From a virus, in IMG/VR virus record IMGVR_UViG_3300043449_000987, positions 1 through 64,000 of that record: a DNA stretch of 64,000 bases. The stretch is one strand, 5' to 3'. The notes beneath the pieces are model-generated. The model had not been told where the DNA came from and did not search any database. It saw only the letters and a program-made list of their open reading frames with translations. The position numbers were made by a program, and so were the translations under genes. Shown here in pieces: positions 54,193-63,768 of the stretch; positions within the stretch are counted from its first letter, which is position 1; each line of letters begins with the position of its first letter.

Positions 54193-57100
54193 TTATATCC
54201 TCCAATATAACTGTTCCATCTTTTGTTTTACCAAGTTCAAATTTATATGCATGACCCTCTTCAATTTTCATATATGCCTTTGCAAATGCTGTTGGGAATA
54301 CAGTAATTGAGTGAAGATCTCTAGCCGTATCTGCAACAGTTAATGATGCCATCTTTTTACCAGCCTTTGTAATTCTTGGCTTAAATGAAACAACAAACAT
54401 TTCATCATCTTTATATGGCAACTGTTTATAATTTAAAAATTTCACAACACCTGCACTAGATGTTTTGATTGAATCTACAGGCACAGCAGAAAGAATCCGA
54501 TTATCATTAGCAAGAATGATATACGATACGCCTGCTTCAATAGTTGTTTGTTCGTCATCAAAAATACCTACACTTCCTGTTTTATCTAGCACTTCTACTC
54601 TTGACCAACCTTTTGCTCTCTTAATAGATTTTACCATACCCATTAAAATAAAGGAACCCTTTTCTTCATAATCTTCAATTGGACTTATAAAGGCATGATA
54701 GTGTGATGGTACGGTAATATTAAATTCTGGAAGATTTAAATATTCATATAAATTTTCTTTAATTTCTTGTTCATTTCTTGGATTGTCTGCAAAAGTTGCT
54801 GCACCAATAACTCTCAATGCTTGAAGTGCACGAGAATTTACTCCGTTTCCTTTTGTAAAGGTGAACTCTTCAAGTTCTTTATACGAATTGAACGGTCTAG
54901 CAGATATGTATCTTTCACCAACTTTGTCAGATATGAACTTGATAGCACTGAGTCCAAACCGAATGCCCTTACCCTCAATCTTAAAATCAATATCCGAATC
55001 GTTAATGTGAGGTAGTTTAATGCTAATCCCCATTCTTTTTGCTTCAATAAGATATTCAGTTCTTGCATCTTTGTCCTTTTCATTTTTTAATAGTGAATAC
55101 ATAAACTCAAGTGGGTAATGATACTTTAGCCATGCCGTCCAATACGAGAGCGTAGAGTAAGCAACCGCATGAGACTTGTTGAACGAGTAGCCTGCATGCG
55201 CCTCAAAGTCATGCCAAAGATCACGAGCCGTATTGGGACTAATATAGGCAGAAGCACCTTTAATGAATTGTTCTTGGTATACGTCAAACTCTTTAGCATC
55301 TTTTTTCTTACCAATGATTTTTCTAACTTTATCTGCTTCCGACATGGACATACCTCCAAGGTATACGCATGCTTGCATAACTTGTTCCTGGTAAAGAATG
55401 CAGCCATATGTGTCCTCCGTAAATTCTTTTAGTATTTGATGAGTATACCCAATATTTTGACGACCATGCTTACGTTCAATATAATCTTTACCAATTGTAT
55501 TCATTGCGCCTGGGCGAACTAGAGCATTTGAAGCAGCCAGTTCAGATAAATTCTTTACACCCATTTTAACAAGAAGGTTGGTATACGGTGCTGCTTCACA
55601 CTGAAACACTCCCTTTGTATAGCCATCAGACAGCATCTGATAAACATTTGCATCGTCCATTGGAATGCTAAGTGGATCAATAGTTTTACCATCTCGTTCT
55701 TTAATAATATCTAATGCATCTTTAACAACACTTAGTGTTTTAAGTCCAAGTGCGTCGATCTTGATAAGACCAATCTTTTCAGCCTCTTCCATGTCCACCG
55801 CAACAACAGGAATACGCTCATCACTGCCAGTAGCAGAACGTGTCTCCATTGGTGCGTACCTAAAAATAGGATCTTTACTAGTGACAACACCAGCAGCATG
55901 AATGCCAGTACCTCTAATACGACCACGTAATTGTTCGCCATAAATTTCTACCTCTGGATATTTCTCACGGAATTCCCGTGTTGTCTTAGATGTGCAAAAC
56001 TCATCCCACGTATCCACAAGTTTAAGCACCTTGTTTACATCTGTGAGTGGAATATTTAATACTCGTGCAACATCTCTTACTACGCCCTTATCTTTAAAAG
56101 AAAGGAATGTAGCAATAGATGCAACATGTCTATATTGTCTAACAAGATAATCTTTAACTTCTTCACGACGAGAGTCTTGAATATCTGTATCAATATCAGG
56201 AAAGTCATTGCGCTCTGGATTAATAAATCTAAAGAAAAGCAGTTTATGCTTAATCGGATCAATGTCTGTGATTTTTAGTGCATAACATAATAAAGATCCA
56301 GCAGCAGAACCACGACCTGGACCTACCATGATTCCTTCTTTTTTTGCCCATGTGATCATATTACGCACAACAAGAAAGTATGGACCAAACTTTTTATCTT
56401 TAATTACTTTAAGTTCTTCATCAAGTCTGTCTAAGTATTCTTGATTATCTGCAAGGCCTCGCTCCTTTAATCCCTCAAGTGCGAGTTCCTTAAGTTCTTT
56501 ATCTGGATGCTTATATTGTACTGGCAGTAAATCAAGACCTTCTTGAATTCCATAGTCCATAACTTTTTCAGCAATGGAAAGAGTATTGGAATAAATGTCT
56601 GGTCTATCAATACCCTGTGCTTCCATTGCAGACTTCATCTCTTCGTATGAAAGAAGATGAATGTCAAACTCATTAAATGTAATTTGGCGATCATGTCCGT
56701 ATAGGTAATCCAAGCGATCCATCATATTGTCAAACTTCTTTGACTTTTCAAATGTATGCTCTTTGTCTATTTTGACATGTGTATTTAACAGAAGTTTAAA
56801 CTCTTGGATTTCTTTCTGATCAACAGAACTATGGTGGCAGTCAGGGGTAACAACAACCTGAACTCCAAACTCGTCTGCCAATTGAATTAACTGCTTATTA
56901 ATTTCTGCCTGATTGTGTGGCATCACCTCAATATAGTAGTCATCATTAAATACTCGCTTAAACCATTCAATGTGCTTCTTTGCTACTGCAAATTCATTAT
57001 TCTCAAGAGCCTTTACAAGTACGCTACTTGGGCATGCAGAAGTAACAATAATACCCTCTGAATATTTCTCAAGAATCTCAAAGTCAAACCTTGGCTTCTT

Positions 57101-57457
57101 GAAGTAACCTTCTGTCCATGCAATCTCATTAATTTTGTTAAGGTTCTCTAGACCAATTTGGTTCTTGGCGAGAAGAACTATATGGTTGTAGACTAGATCT
57201 AGATCTCCATCTCTTTCAGACTTATCTCTAGTATCAAATCTATCTTGACACATATAGCCTTCTACACCAAGTATAGGCTTAATACCCTTCGCTTTTGCAA
57301 TACGGTGCAGTTCCCTATGCCCAGATAAAGTACCGTGGTCAGTGATGGCAATTGCTGGCATCCCCAACGCAACTGCACGGTCGATGTATTCTTCTGGAGT
57401 AGCGATCCCGTCAAACAGGGAATAGTGGGTATGTACGTGTAAGCCTACGTAAGACAT
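54185..57457 (-). CDS. dnaE: DNA polymerase III alpha subunit, DnaE-type
   Basis: 1090 aa, near full length. PHP domain with 'HVHTHYSLFDG', 'AITDHGTLSG' and 'DCHHS'; palm with 'FPDIDTDIQDSRR' and 'IKIDALGLK'; fingers with 'EDTYGCILYQEQVMQ'; (HhH)2 and OB-fold at the C-terminus. Family C replicative polymerase; probably the phage replicase. Confidence 0.95.
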   Translation of the reverse strand: MSYVGLHVHTHYSLFDGIATPEEYIDRAVALGMPAIAITDHGTLSGHRELHRIAKAKGIKPILGVEGYMCQDRFDTRDKSERDGDLDLVYNHIVLLAKNQIGLENLNKINEIAWTEGYFKKPRFDFEILEKYSEGIIVTSACPSSVLVKALENNEFAVAKKHIEWFKRVFNDDYYIEVMPHNQAEINKQLIQLADEFGVQVVVTPDCHHSSVDQKEIQEFKLLLNTHVKIDKEHTFEKSKKFDNMMDRLDYLYGHDRQITFNEFDIHLLSYEEMKSAMEAQGIDRPDIYSNTLSIAEKVMDYGIQEGLDLLPVQYKHPDKELKELALEGLKERGLADNQEYLDRLDEELKVIKDKKFGPYFLVVRNMITWAKKEGIMVGPGRGSAAGSLLCYALKITDIDPIKHKLLFFRFINPERNDFPDIDTDIQDSRREEVKDYLVRQYRHVASIATFLSFKDKGVVRDVARVLNIPLTDVNKVLKLVDTWDEFCTSKTTREFREKYPEVEIYGEQLRGRIRGTGIHAAGVVTSKDPIFRYAPMETRSATGSDERIPVVAVDMEEAEKIGLIKIDALGLKTLSVVKDALDIIKERDGKTIDPLSIPMDDANVYQMLSDGYTKGVFQCEAAPYTNLLVKMGVKNLSELAASNALVRPGAMNTIGKDYIERKHGRQNIGYTHQILKEFTEDTYGCILYQEQVMQACVYLGGMSMSEADKVRKIIGKKKDAKEFDVYQEQFIKGASAYISPNTARDLWHDFEAHAGYSFNKSHAVAYSTLSYWTAWLKYHYPLEFMYSLLKNEKDKDARTEYLIEAKRMGISIKLPHINDSDIDFKIEGKGIRFGLSAIKFISDKVGERYISARPFNSYKELEEFTFTKGNGVNSRALQALRVIGAATFADNPRNEQEIKENLYEYLNLPEFNITVPSHYHAFISPIEDYEEKGSFILMGMVKSIKRAKGWSRVEVLDKTGSVGIFDDEQTTIEAGVSYIILANDNRILSAVPVDSIKTSSAGVVKFLNYKQLPYKDDEMFVVSFKPRITKAGKKMASLTVADTARDLHSITVFPTAFAKAYMKIEEGHAYKFELGKTKDGTVILEDINA

Positions 57458-57460
57458 CTA

Positions 57461-58114
57461 TTACCAGTCAATATTTGTGCTGGTAACAGAAGGTGTGTCA
57501 AATCCAAAGTAGAATGCTTCTTGCTCTGGATATGGAACCTCACGAACAACCTTTTCTAGGTTGAATGATTCAAATCCATCCCACTTAAATGGTTCTGAAT
57601 CTGGCTTTGATGGCAGAAGTGTGTAATTAGTTTCAGTTCCCTGACCATTACGCTTTAACTTCCACTCAAGATTTGAGATGCTACCTGTATCAAGTGCATA
57701 CTCACGGATATTATTAAATGCTGATTGCTTGCTGATGCCTTGTGACCAAACAGCAATGTATGGATCTTCTAGTCCATCATCAACAAGAACGTTGCAATAG
57801 AAACGAAGTCTTGCTCTCCAACCAGACTTTGGCTCCTTACGTGCCATCTCACAACCAAAACAGCGTCCTTCTGATTCCATTGTGCAAGCAGCCTTGCGCT
57901 TATAATCTTTTGGATTTGTGTGTTCTGATACTACAACAGATAGTCCACGACTTTCTGCATAGTTTGCTGAGTCAGAATCTAGTTCTTCAACAAAACGAAC
58001 CTTTGCTGACTGACCATCCGCTAGTTTGACCCAGCGAACCTTTTGTCCTGTACTTTCATATTTTGGCTTTTCGAGTAGGGCGTTTATATCTTTTAATCCC
58101 TTAATTACACTCAT
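57461..58114 (-). CDS. Single-strand DNA-binding protein-like, zinc-containing
   Basis: 217 aa. 'CTMESEGRCFGCEMARK' forms a zinc-binding insertion similar to gp32-type SSBs; the rest is OB-fold-like. Between polymerase and primase genes. Good GGAG ribosome-binding site. Confidence 0.75.
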   Translation of the reverse strand: MSVIKGLKDINALLEKPKYESTGQKVRWVKLADGQSAKVRFVEELDSDSANYAESRGLSVVVSEHTNPKDYKRKAACTMESEGRCFGCEMARKEPKSGWRARLRFYCNVLVDDGLEDPYIAVWSQGISKQSAFNNIREYALDTGSISNLEWKLKRNGQGTETNYTLLPSKPDSEPFKWDGFESFNLEKVVREVPYPEQEAFYFGFDTPSVTSTNIDW

Positions 58115-58138
58115 TGTTTCTCCTTTATGTTGTTTATA

Positions 58139-59083
58139 TTATTTTAGCATAGACTGTATTGATTTGTCAAATTGGAATTCAAGTGCTTTGATAGACTCGT
58201 CATCCATATCTCCAATGTCTTTATATTGCTTATTCAATTGTATCACAGAGACACGAGAGCCAAGTTTTTCAATTATCTTATCTTTCATGTTTCCGCCTGC
58301 CTCATCATTATCGGCAATAACAATTATGTTATTGAAATATTTTTGAAGCAATTCTATTTGTGTATTAGATACATTAGATCCAAGTGTTGCAACTGCTGGA
58401 AAACCAACCTGATCCAGTCTAATTGCATCAAATGACGATTCCACTACATACACCCTATCTGCTGTTTTTACTCTATTTAAATTAAACAGTGTTTTGGCTT
58501 TTGGAAGCCCTGGAGTATTCTTGAACTCTTTTCCTTCTACAGATCTTCCTACAAATCCAACTGGCATTCCATCTGGACTATGAACTGGAACAGTAACCAT
58601 ATCTTGTTTTTCAGAATACCCTAAAGAAAATTTTGCCCATGAAAGAGTATTAATCTTTCTATAATTAAAATAATTTTTTGCACGTTCTGATATAAGTAAA
58701 TTATTATATAAACGCTTTAATATTAATTCGTCAAACTGGACAAACTCTGGCTTTTGTACTAACTTCTGATTAATGTCACGCTCTAGGTCCTGCTCTGTTT
58801 CTTTGCTTTTAATAAATCTAATTGATTCAAAATATGTTCTGCCAGTCATATGCATTACAAACTCGATAAGATCAGCAATTTTGTGACAAGCAAAACAAAA
58901 AAATGTTCCATTTGTTTTATCAATTTCGCCTGCTGGCGTTCTGTTATTATTGTGAAATGGACAAAAGATTATATAGTCGGAGTCTACCTCAGACTCAACT
59001 GTTACACCTGCTCCTGAGAGTACTCTTTTGATTTGCTCTTTTGTATATAGATTGGCTTGTTTACGTCTATCCCTAAGATCCAT
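58139..59083 (-). CDS. DnaG-type primase
   Basis: 314 aa. CHC2 zinc finger with C41, H44, C63, C66; TOPRIM with 'VYVVESSFDAI' and 'IVIADNDEAGG'. Shorter than cellular DnaG, lacking the helicase-binding domain. Its start overlaps the upstream gene by 82 bases. Confidence 0.9.
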   Translation of the reverse strand: MDLRDRRKQANLYTKEQIKRVLSGAGVTVESEVDSDYIIFCPFHNNNRTPAGEIDKTNGTFFCFACHKIADLIEFVMHMTGRTYFESIRFIKSKETEQDLERDINQKLVQKPEFVQFDELILKRLYNNLLISERAKNYFNYRKINTLSWAKFSLGYSEKQDMVTVPVHSPDGMPVGFVGRSVEGKEFKNTPGLPKAKTLFNLNRVKTADRVYVVESSFDAIRLDQVGFPAVATLGSNVSNTQIELLQKYFNNIIVIADNDEAGGNMKDKIIEKLGSRVSVIQLNKQYKDIGDMDDESIKALEFQFDKSIQSMLK

Positions 59084-59328
59084 TCACTTTTCCTCTTCCC
59101 TGCGTATACTCCATGTACTGATATTTCAAACTCAAAATACTGCTTCTTTTCATTATAGTCTATCGTAAAATCTGGGTCAATGTCAATTCTTGGCACATAT
59201 CCACAATTCCGCATTTCTGAAATGAGTAGGCGTGTATACTCATTTTTGAGTCTACCAAGCGCAGATTCATCATGTATTACCCCGTCCAAACGGAATATCT
59301 TAATGGGCTTGTGGTGAAAATTTTCCAT
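59002..59328 (-). CDS. Small protein overlapping the primase start
   Basis: 108 aa, charged, alpha/beta. It shares 82 bases with the primase in another frame; the primase N-terminus is needed there because the zinc finger begins soon after. Function unknown. Confidence 0.65.
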   Translation of the reverse strand: MENFHHKPIKIFRLDGVIHDESALGRLKNEYTRLLISEMRNCGYVPRIDIDPDFTIDYNEKKQYFEFEISVHGVYAGKRKSEWILGIDVNKPIYIQKSKSKEYSQEQV

Positions 59329-59340
59329 GCCATATTATAA

Positions 59341-60561
59341 CTACTTATCTTCAAAGTCTTTATAACGGTAATAACCCTTGTCAAAATCAACCTGAACTAA
59401 AAAATCACCCATAAACCCGTTACGGTTTTTTCTAAAAGCACACTCAATAACATCACTATTCTGGCTTCGTCCAAGAGCAATAACCCAGTCTGCATCGTAG
59501 GCAATTTGTCTAGACCAAGCAGTTTGCCCTAATGTTGGAACAGTAGACAGATCATTAACATCATCAGGTGTTGCAGATGAAATTGCAATAATTGGCACTT
59601 CTTCACCAATAGCCATAAGTTTAAGTTCTCGTGAAAGGTTCTTCATTCGTACCGTTTCATTATCTGACTTTTGATTAGGAGCCATTAACTGCAAGTAGTC
59701 AACGATTACAAAGTCTGGCTTATATTGGTCAATCTTTCCACGAAGAACTGATGGGTTAATTTCTCCACCCTGATCATTAGATATAATATGAAACTCTGGT
59801 TTTCCTGCAAGATGCTTGGCATGCCACATTTTCAAAGTATCTAATTCAACTTCACCATTAGATAATTTTCTATGTGACCATAGACCCTCACCCATAATTG
59901 TAAAGACACGATTTCTAACTTCTGTTTCAGACATTTCTAATGAAATAATTAATGGCGACTTTCCCTGCTTCCATGCTTGAACAGCAAAATAAAGCGCCAT
60001 CCAAGACTTACCAATTCCAGGATATGCAAGGAAGACTCCAAGTTGTCCTGGCATAATTCCTGCTGGTAAGTAATTATCAAACCCTGGTAGGTTTGTTTTA
60101 ATTCCAACTTTGCCAAGTGCCTGTTGTTCTTTTACTGACTCAAAGTAGGCAACTGCAGACTCTAAGTCTGTTACATCAATATCCCTGATTGCAGAAGTAT
60201 TCTTTTTTAATTCAGATGTTTGTGTGATTAAAACTTCTAGCGCTTGGTTTCCATTGCCCTGTTGTACTTCTGTAGCAGCAGATCTAAGAATATCCTTTAA
60301 ACTGTCTGTTAAATATTCTGTCTGCAATTCTTCTAGATGGTGCTTTGTTGCTCCAATACCATCAATAGGCTGAAAGTCTCTAAACTTTTCAACAACCAAT
60401 GATGTTGGTGGAACTGAACTATTGTGCTCAAAATAATTTCTAATAAATTGCCACACGTCATTATGGGTTCTTAATAAATTATCGACGTTAGCCTGAAGAA
60501 GTACATGAACCTGCTTGTCTGTTAGTACGGCAGAAATTAGTTTTGCTTCTGTGTTATTCAC
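59341..60561 (-). CDS. DnaB-type replicative helicase
   Basis: 406 aa. Walker A 'AYPGIGKSW' (about 179-187), Walker B 'DFVIVDYLQLM' and 'FRKNRNGFMGDF' near the end. Unwinds the fork ahead of the phage polymerase. Confidence 0.93.
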   Translation of the reverse strand: MNNTEAKLISAVLTDKQVHVLLQANVDNLLRTHNDVWQFIRNYFEHNSSVPPTSLVVEKFRDFQPIDGIGATKHHLEELQTEYLTDSLKDILRSAATEVQQGNGNQALEVLITQTSELKKNTSAIRDIDVTDLESAVAYFESVKEQQALGKVGIKTNLPGFDNYLPAGIMPGQLGVFLAYPGIGKSWMALYFAVQAWKQGKSPLIISLEMSETEVRNRVFTIMGEGLWSHRKLSNGEVELDTLKMWHAKHLAGKPEFHIISNDQGGEINPSVLRGKIDQYKPDFVIVDYLQLMAPNQKSDNETVRMKNLSRELKLMAIGEEVPIIAISSATPDDVNDLSTVPTLGQTAWSRQIAYDADWVIALGRSQNSDVIECAFRKNRNGFMGDFLVQVDFDKGYYRYKDFEDK

Positions 60562-60862
60562 TTAGCCACTTCCTTGCCATTTTTCTTCTTTCTGCTCTTT
60601 CAGAGTCGTCTTTTTCTTTTTCTAATTTTGCTTGTAATATTTTTTCTGTATTGTACGCAAAGTAATTCCAACTAGGAGACTGAGCGACATTAAAATAATA
60701 ACTAAGTAGATCATAGCAAACTCCTATTCCATACGATTCAATGAGTGCATCTGCTGCCCATTGTTCTACGTTTAAGTTTAAAGATGGCTTAATCTCATAC
60801 TTACTAGTATGGTGCTTGCTATAACGACTGAGCAAAGCCATTCGGTCTTTGCGTTCTGCCAT
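60554..60862 (-). CDS. Small helical protein next to dnaB
   Basis: 102 aa. 'EQWAADALIESYGIGVCYDLLSYYF' then a basic helix. Overlapping the helicase gene by eight bases suggests a helicase-associated role such as loading, but this is context only. Confidence 0.65.
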   Translation of the reverse strand: MAERKDRMALLSRYSKHHTSKYEIKPSLNLNVEQWAADALIESYGIGVCYDLLSYYFNVAQSPSWNYFAYNTEKILQAKLEKEKDDSERAERRKMARKWLSE

Positions 60863-61071
60863 TATCCTTCTGCAGCCTCCGCTTGAGCCTCTTTAATCTT
60901 TTCCGTTAGTTTATCTTCAACAAACTTATAAACACGCTCAAAAGCCTGGTCAGTGTTTTCGCCATCTCTCTTGTTGTCTACAACACCAAGGTCTAGTCTA
61001 AGAGATTGGAAATTTCCAAGATTAAGCGTATAGCCTAAAGTAACAGATACTTTAGTTTCTTCCATGTTCAT
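60862..61071 (-). CDS. Small protein of unknown function
   Basis: 69 aa, beta then helix (VEDKLTEKIKEAQAEAAEG). AAAGGGG ribosome-binding site. One-base overlap with the next gene. Confidence 0.65.
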   Translation of the reverse strand: MNMEETKVSVTLGYTLNLGNFQSLRLDLGVVDNKRDGENTDQAFERVYKFVEDKLTEKIKEAQAEAAEG

Positions 61072-61080
61072 ACCCCTTTG

Positions 61081-61623
61081 TTATATAGATTCGTTCCAAA
61101 TTGGAACAAACCGTCCATCTTCTGTCTTCGTATATGTAAGTATACCATCACCCATACGACGTGTCAACTCAGCCTTTGTGGGTGTAATATCATTTGTTAT
61201 TAAATTATCTTTTCTTGGTCTACCAATATGGTATGTAGCAAGTATATCACGAATCTCTCTTACTTGCGACTCAGAGTAGTATGATCTTACTTGAAAACCT
61301 CTAGCCCCACCCTTTTGCGATCCTGTGGGAAATGGAATGACTCCTCGTTTCATTAATGATGGCATATACTTTTTATGTCTATTCACTAATTCCGCAGTTT
61401 CTCCAACAGTGTATGCACGTTCTCTTTTATTTTTAAAATCACTAATTAAACAACTTTCAATTCTATCTTGAGTAATATTATAAACAGACATTATGCCATT
61501 TGATTTATTAAAGTGATGAACTCTAACTAAATCATTATTCAAAAACCAAACCTTTTTATTTCCAGGAATTACAGGTTTGAGATTGTAGCCTTCGCTCTCT
61601 GTTGTTCCTTTTTTAGTAGCCAT
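61081..61623 (-). CDS. MerR-like DNA-binding protein
   Basis: 180 aa from ATG 61623. Basic N-terminus, then 'YTVGETAELVNRHKKYMPSLMKRGVIPFP' and 'RSYYSESQVREIRDIL', a winged-helix layout as in MerR-type proteins. May regulate the replication operon. Confidence 0.65.
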   Translation of the reverse strand: MATKKGTTESEGYNLKPVIPGNKKVWFLNNDLVRVHHFNKSNGIMSVYNITQDRIESCLISDFKNKRERAYTVGETAELVNRHKKYMPSLMKRGVIPFPTGSQKGGARGFQVRSYYSESQVREIRDILATYHIGRPRKDNLITNDITPTKAELTRRMGDGILTYTKTEDGRFVPIWNESI

Positions 61624-61763
61624 AGTCCCTCTTGTGAGTCTTGCGGTGGATGAAAGAATCTTCTTGATCCACAATAAAGGCAATATGCCTCAAGATGATC
61701 TGGTTTTGTATATTGCCGATCAACAAACATTCTTCGTGTACATTTTAAACAATTTATTGTCAA
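61569..61763 (-). CDS. 64-aa zinc-finger protein
   Basis: TTG start. 'CLKCTRRM' and 'YCLYCGSRR' give a four-cysteine zinc unit. Overlaps both neighbours; the first gene of the replication operon after the tail genes. Confidence 0.55.
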   Translation of the reverse strand: MTINCLKCTRRMFVDRQYTKPDHLEAYCLYCGSRRFFHPPQDSQEGLWLLKKEQQRAKATISNL

Positions 61764-62203
61764 TTAGGTATTCCAATTACGATTATGTTAACTGCTACAG
61801 AAAGATCTCCAGTAGAATTAAATCTTACAACTCCTTCAACTTTTGAAGTAGTAACAGTTTTTAAAATAACAGAAACATTTTTACCTGCGTCTGTACCACC
61901 AACGTTAATAGGTGTAACTGTTGCAATTGGGGCATACTTAAAATCTGTTGGAAAGTCATAAGAGAAAGACACTTCATTGCCAGCACTCTTAGTTGCACTA
62001 TTTACTACATCAATATATCCGCCAAGAATTCTGGCTTCAGATGCCTTAACACTTTGCTTTCCTGTATTTGGCGTATCAATAGTAACATATTTATAGTTTG
62101 ATGGTGAAACTTGCGACGCAAGGTCATTTAAAGCCTTTGCTAGTTGAGAAATATAGGACACATCTAGGGGTTGTCCTCTGTCGGGTAGTGGTACTTTAGC
62201 CAT
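61760..62203 (-). CDS. Tail or virion protein, leaderless
   Basis: 147 aa. 'PLPDRGQPLDVSYISQLAKALND' is a common start for phage tail/fibre accessory proteins; the rest is beta-rich. TGGTATAAT, six bases, ATG. Confidence 0.65.
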   Translation of the reverse strand: MAKVPLPDRGQPLDVSYISQLAKALNDLASQVSPSNYKYVTIDTPNTGKQSVKASEARILGGYIDVVNSATKSAGNEVSFSYDFPTDFKYAPIATVTPINVGGTDAGKNVSVILKTVTTSKVEGVVRFNSTGDLSVAVNIIVIGIPN

Positions 62204-62218
62204 ATATCAATTATACCA

Positions 62219-62647
62219 TTAAACGTTCGTAAGTGGGATCTCAAATAAGGTGGCGCCAGCAAATCTCTGTTTAGGAAATGTTGGTACCTGAACGGCAACT
62301 TGAATATGGTCATGTCCAGTTGTTAACGCTGCATATGATGTAGTTGCAACCGTTGTTATATAATTCCATGCTGCATTATCCCATTTGACATAAATATCAT
62401 ATTCTGTAACATCTTTAACATTTTCCCATACAACTGTTGCAGTGTGATGAGGATTATCAACATTGATTGAATAGTTAATTGGTGCTTGAGATGCAGCAGA
62501 AAGTTTGTATTGTGGTGACCAGTGAGATGTTCTATTTTTATCTTCTGACACAATTCTATATCTGACAATATATTTTTGTTCTGTACCAAAATATGATGGC
62601 AAAGATGCTTTTGGTATAATTACCTTTTGAATTCCAGCATCTGCCAT
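62219..62647 (-). CDS. Fibronectin-III-like tail protein
   Basis: 142 aa. 'YIVRYRIVSEDKNRTSHWSP' and 'TATVVWENVKDVTEYDIYVKW' have the strand pattern of Fn3 domains often found in tail proteins. Coupled by TAATG to the upstream gene. Confidence 0.7.
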   Translation of the reverse strand: MADAGIQKVIIPKASLPSYFGTEQKYIVRYRIVSEDKNRTSHWSPQYKLSAASQAPINYSINVDNPHHTATVVWENVKDVTEYDIYVKWDNAAWNYITTVATTSYAALTTGHDHIQVAVQVPTFPKQRFAGATLFEIPLTNV

Positions 62648-63768
62648 TACTGCACATCCATAGCAAATCTAAATTCAATATAGTTTGTTGTGTTTGCTGG
62701 CTTAACAATTGTTTCAGCATTATGACTTTTAATTACCGAATACCCAGTCATTCCATACAAAGGACTTGATGTTCCTTTATTTTCAAATCTGATTGCATCT
62801 AAACAAACATAAAAATCTTCTGAAGGAACTCCATTATTAATAACAGACGCATAAATTTTAACAACGTCAATACTCTTCCAAGTAAATCCACTACTTTTAA
62901 TTAATTCTTGAAGTTGTTTTGTTTCAACAAAATATCGATTTGTAGAAAAATTATAATCTTCTGCATTTAAGATAACCTCAAATTTTGCATACTCTCCAGT
63001 ATTAACAAGATCAGTAGAGGCAAACTCAAGAAGAATTCTTACCTCGTCTGGAGTTGCGCTAGACCCACCATCTTTGTTGGCAATGGAAAATGCAAACTTT
63101 AACTCATCTATTGCAGAATTTTTATTAAAATCTAGGGTGGCTCCAGTTAAATGTATATGCTCTGAATTCGCACCAACCTCTAAATGATTTGATCCATCTA
63201 GAGTTAAGTTAGCAGAATTGCCAGCAAGCATAACGGTATTGTTAAAAAACCTACATCTTTCATATCTGACAAGTCTGTTTGTATTAGTAAAAATTCTATT
63301 ATCAGCATTTGTTTGAAAAACAGAATATGGCTGATCTATCACATTGTCATCGAGTTCGCTGTCAAGCGGTGTATATATGATTGGAATTGCAGTAGCAACT
63401 GTTGATGTGTGGTGTTCCCAATTTTCATCTTGTGTAAAAGCATACAGTGTTTTGCTGTCATACGCCCCTGCTGCTGGATTTGATCCTGCTGAATAAATAC
63501 CAATTTCTGAAATCTCGTACCGCTCTTCTGATGGCAATTCTGCTGTCAAAACAATTTTTGAAACATTGTTTTCCTTAACATACCCACGAGAAGTAATTGG
63601 TACACGAAACATCTCAAAATCCAAACTATCCTTCAGAGAATAATCTCCAAGCACAGAGTCAGTATTTACTGGCTTTGCACCGCAACCAACGGCAATATAT
63701 GACGCATAGGCTGGTGCTTGACCAATTAAATATTTTGCAAGTATATTTTTTCCATCATTAGTTATCAT
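62647..63768 (-). CDS. Tail/baseplate protein
   Basis: 373 aa. 'MITNDGKNILAKYLIGQAP' and 'YIAVGCGAKP' are typical N-terminal motifs of phage tail or baseplate proteins; the remainder is beta-rich. GGTGGAAAA ribosome-binding site. Confidence 0.75.
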   Translation of the reverse strand: MITNDGKNILAKYLIGQAPAYASYIAVGCGAKPVNTDSVLGDYSLKDSLDFEMFRVPITSRGYVKENNVSKIVLTAELPSEERYEISEIGIYSAGSNPAAGAYDSKTLYAFTQDENWEHHTSTVATAIPIIYTPLDSELDDNVIDQPYSVFQTNADNRIFTNTNRLVRYERCRFFNNTVMLAGNSANLTLDGSNHLEVGANSEHIHLTGATLDFNKNSAIDELKFAFSIANKDGGSSATPDEVRILLEFASTDLVNTGEYAKFEVILNAEDYNFSTNRYFVETKQLQELIKSSGFTWKSIDVVKIYASVINNGVPSEDFYVCLDAIRFENKGTSSPLYGMTGYSVIKSHNAETIVKPANTTNYIEFRFAMDVQ

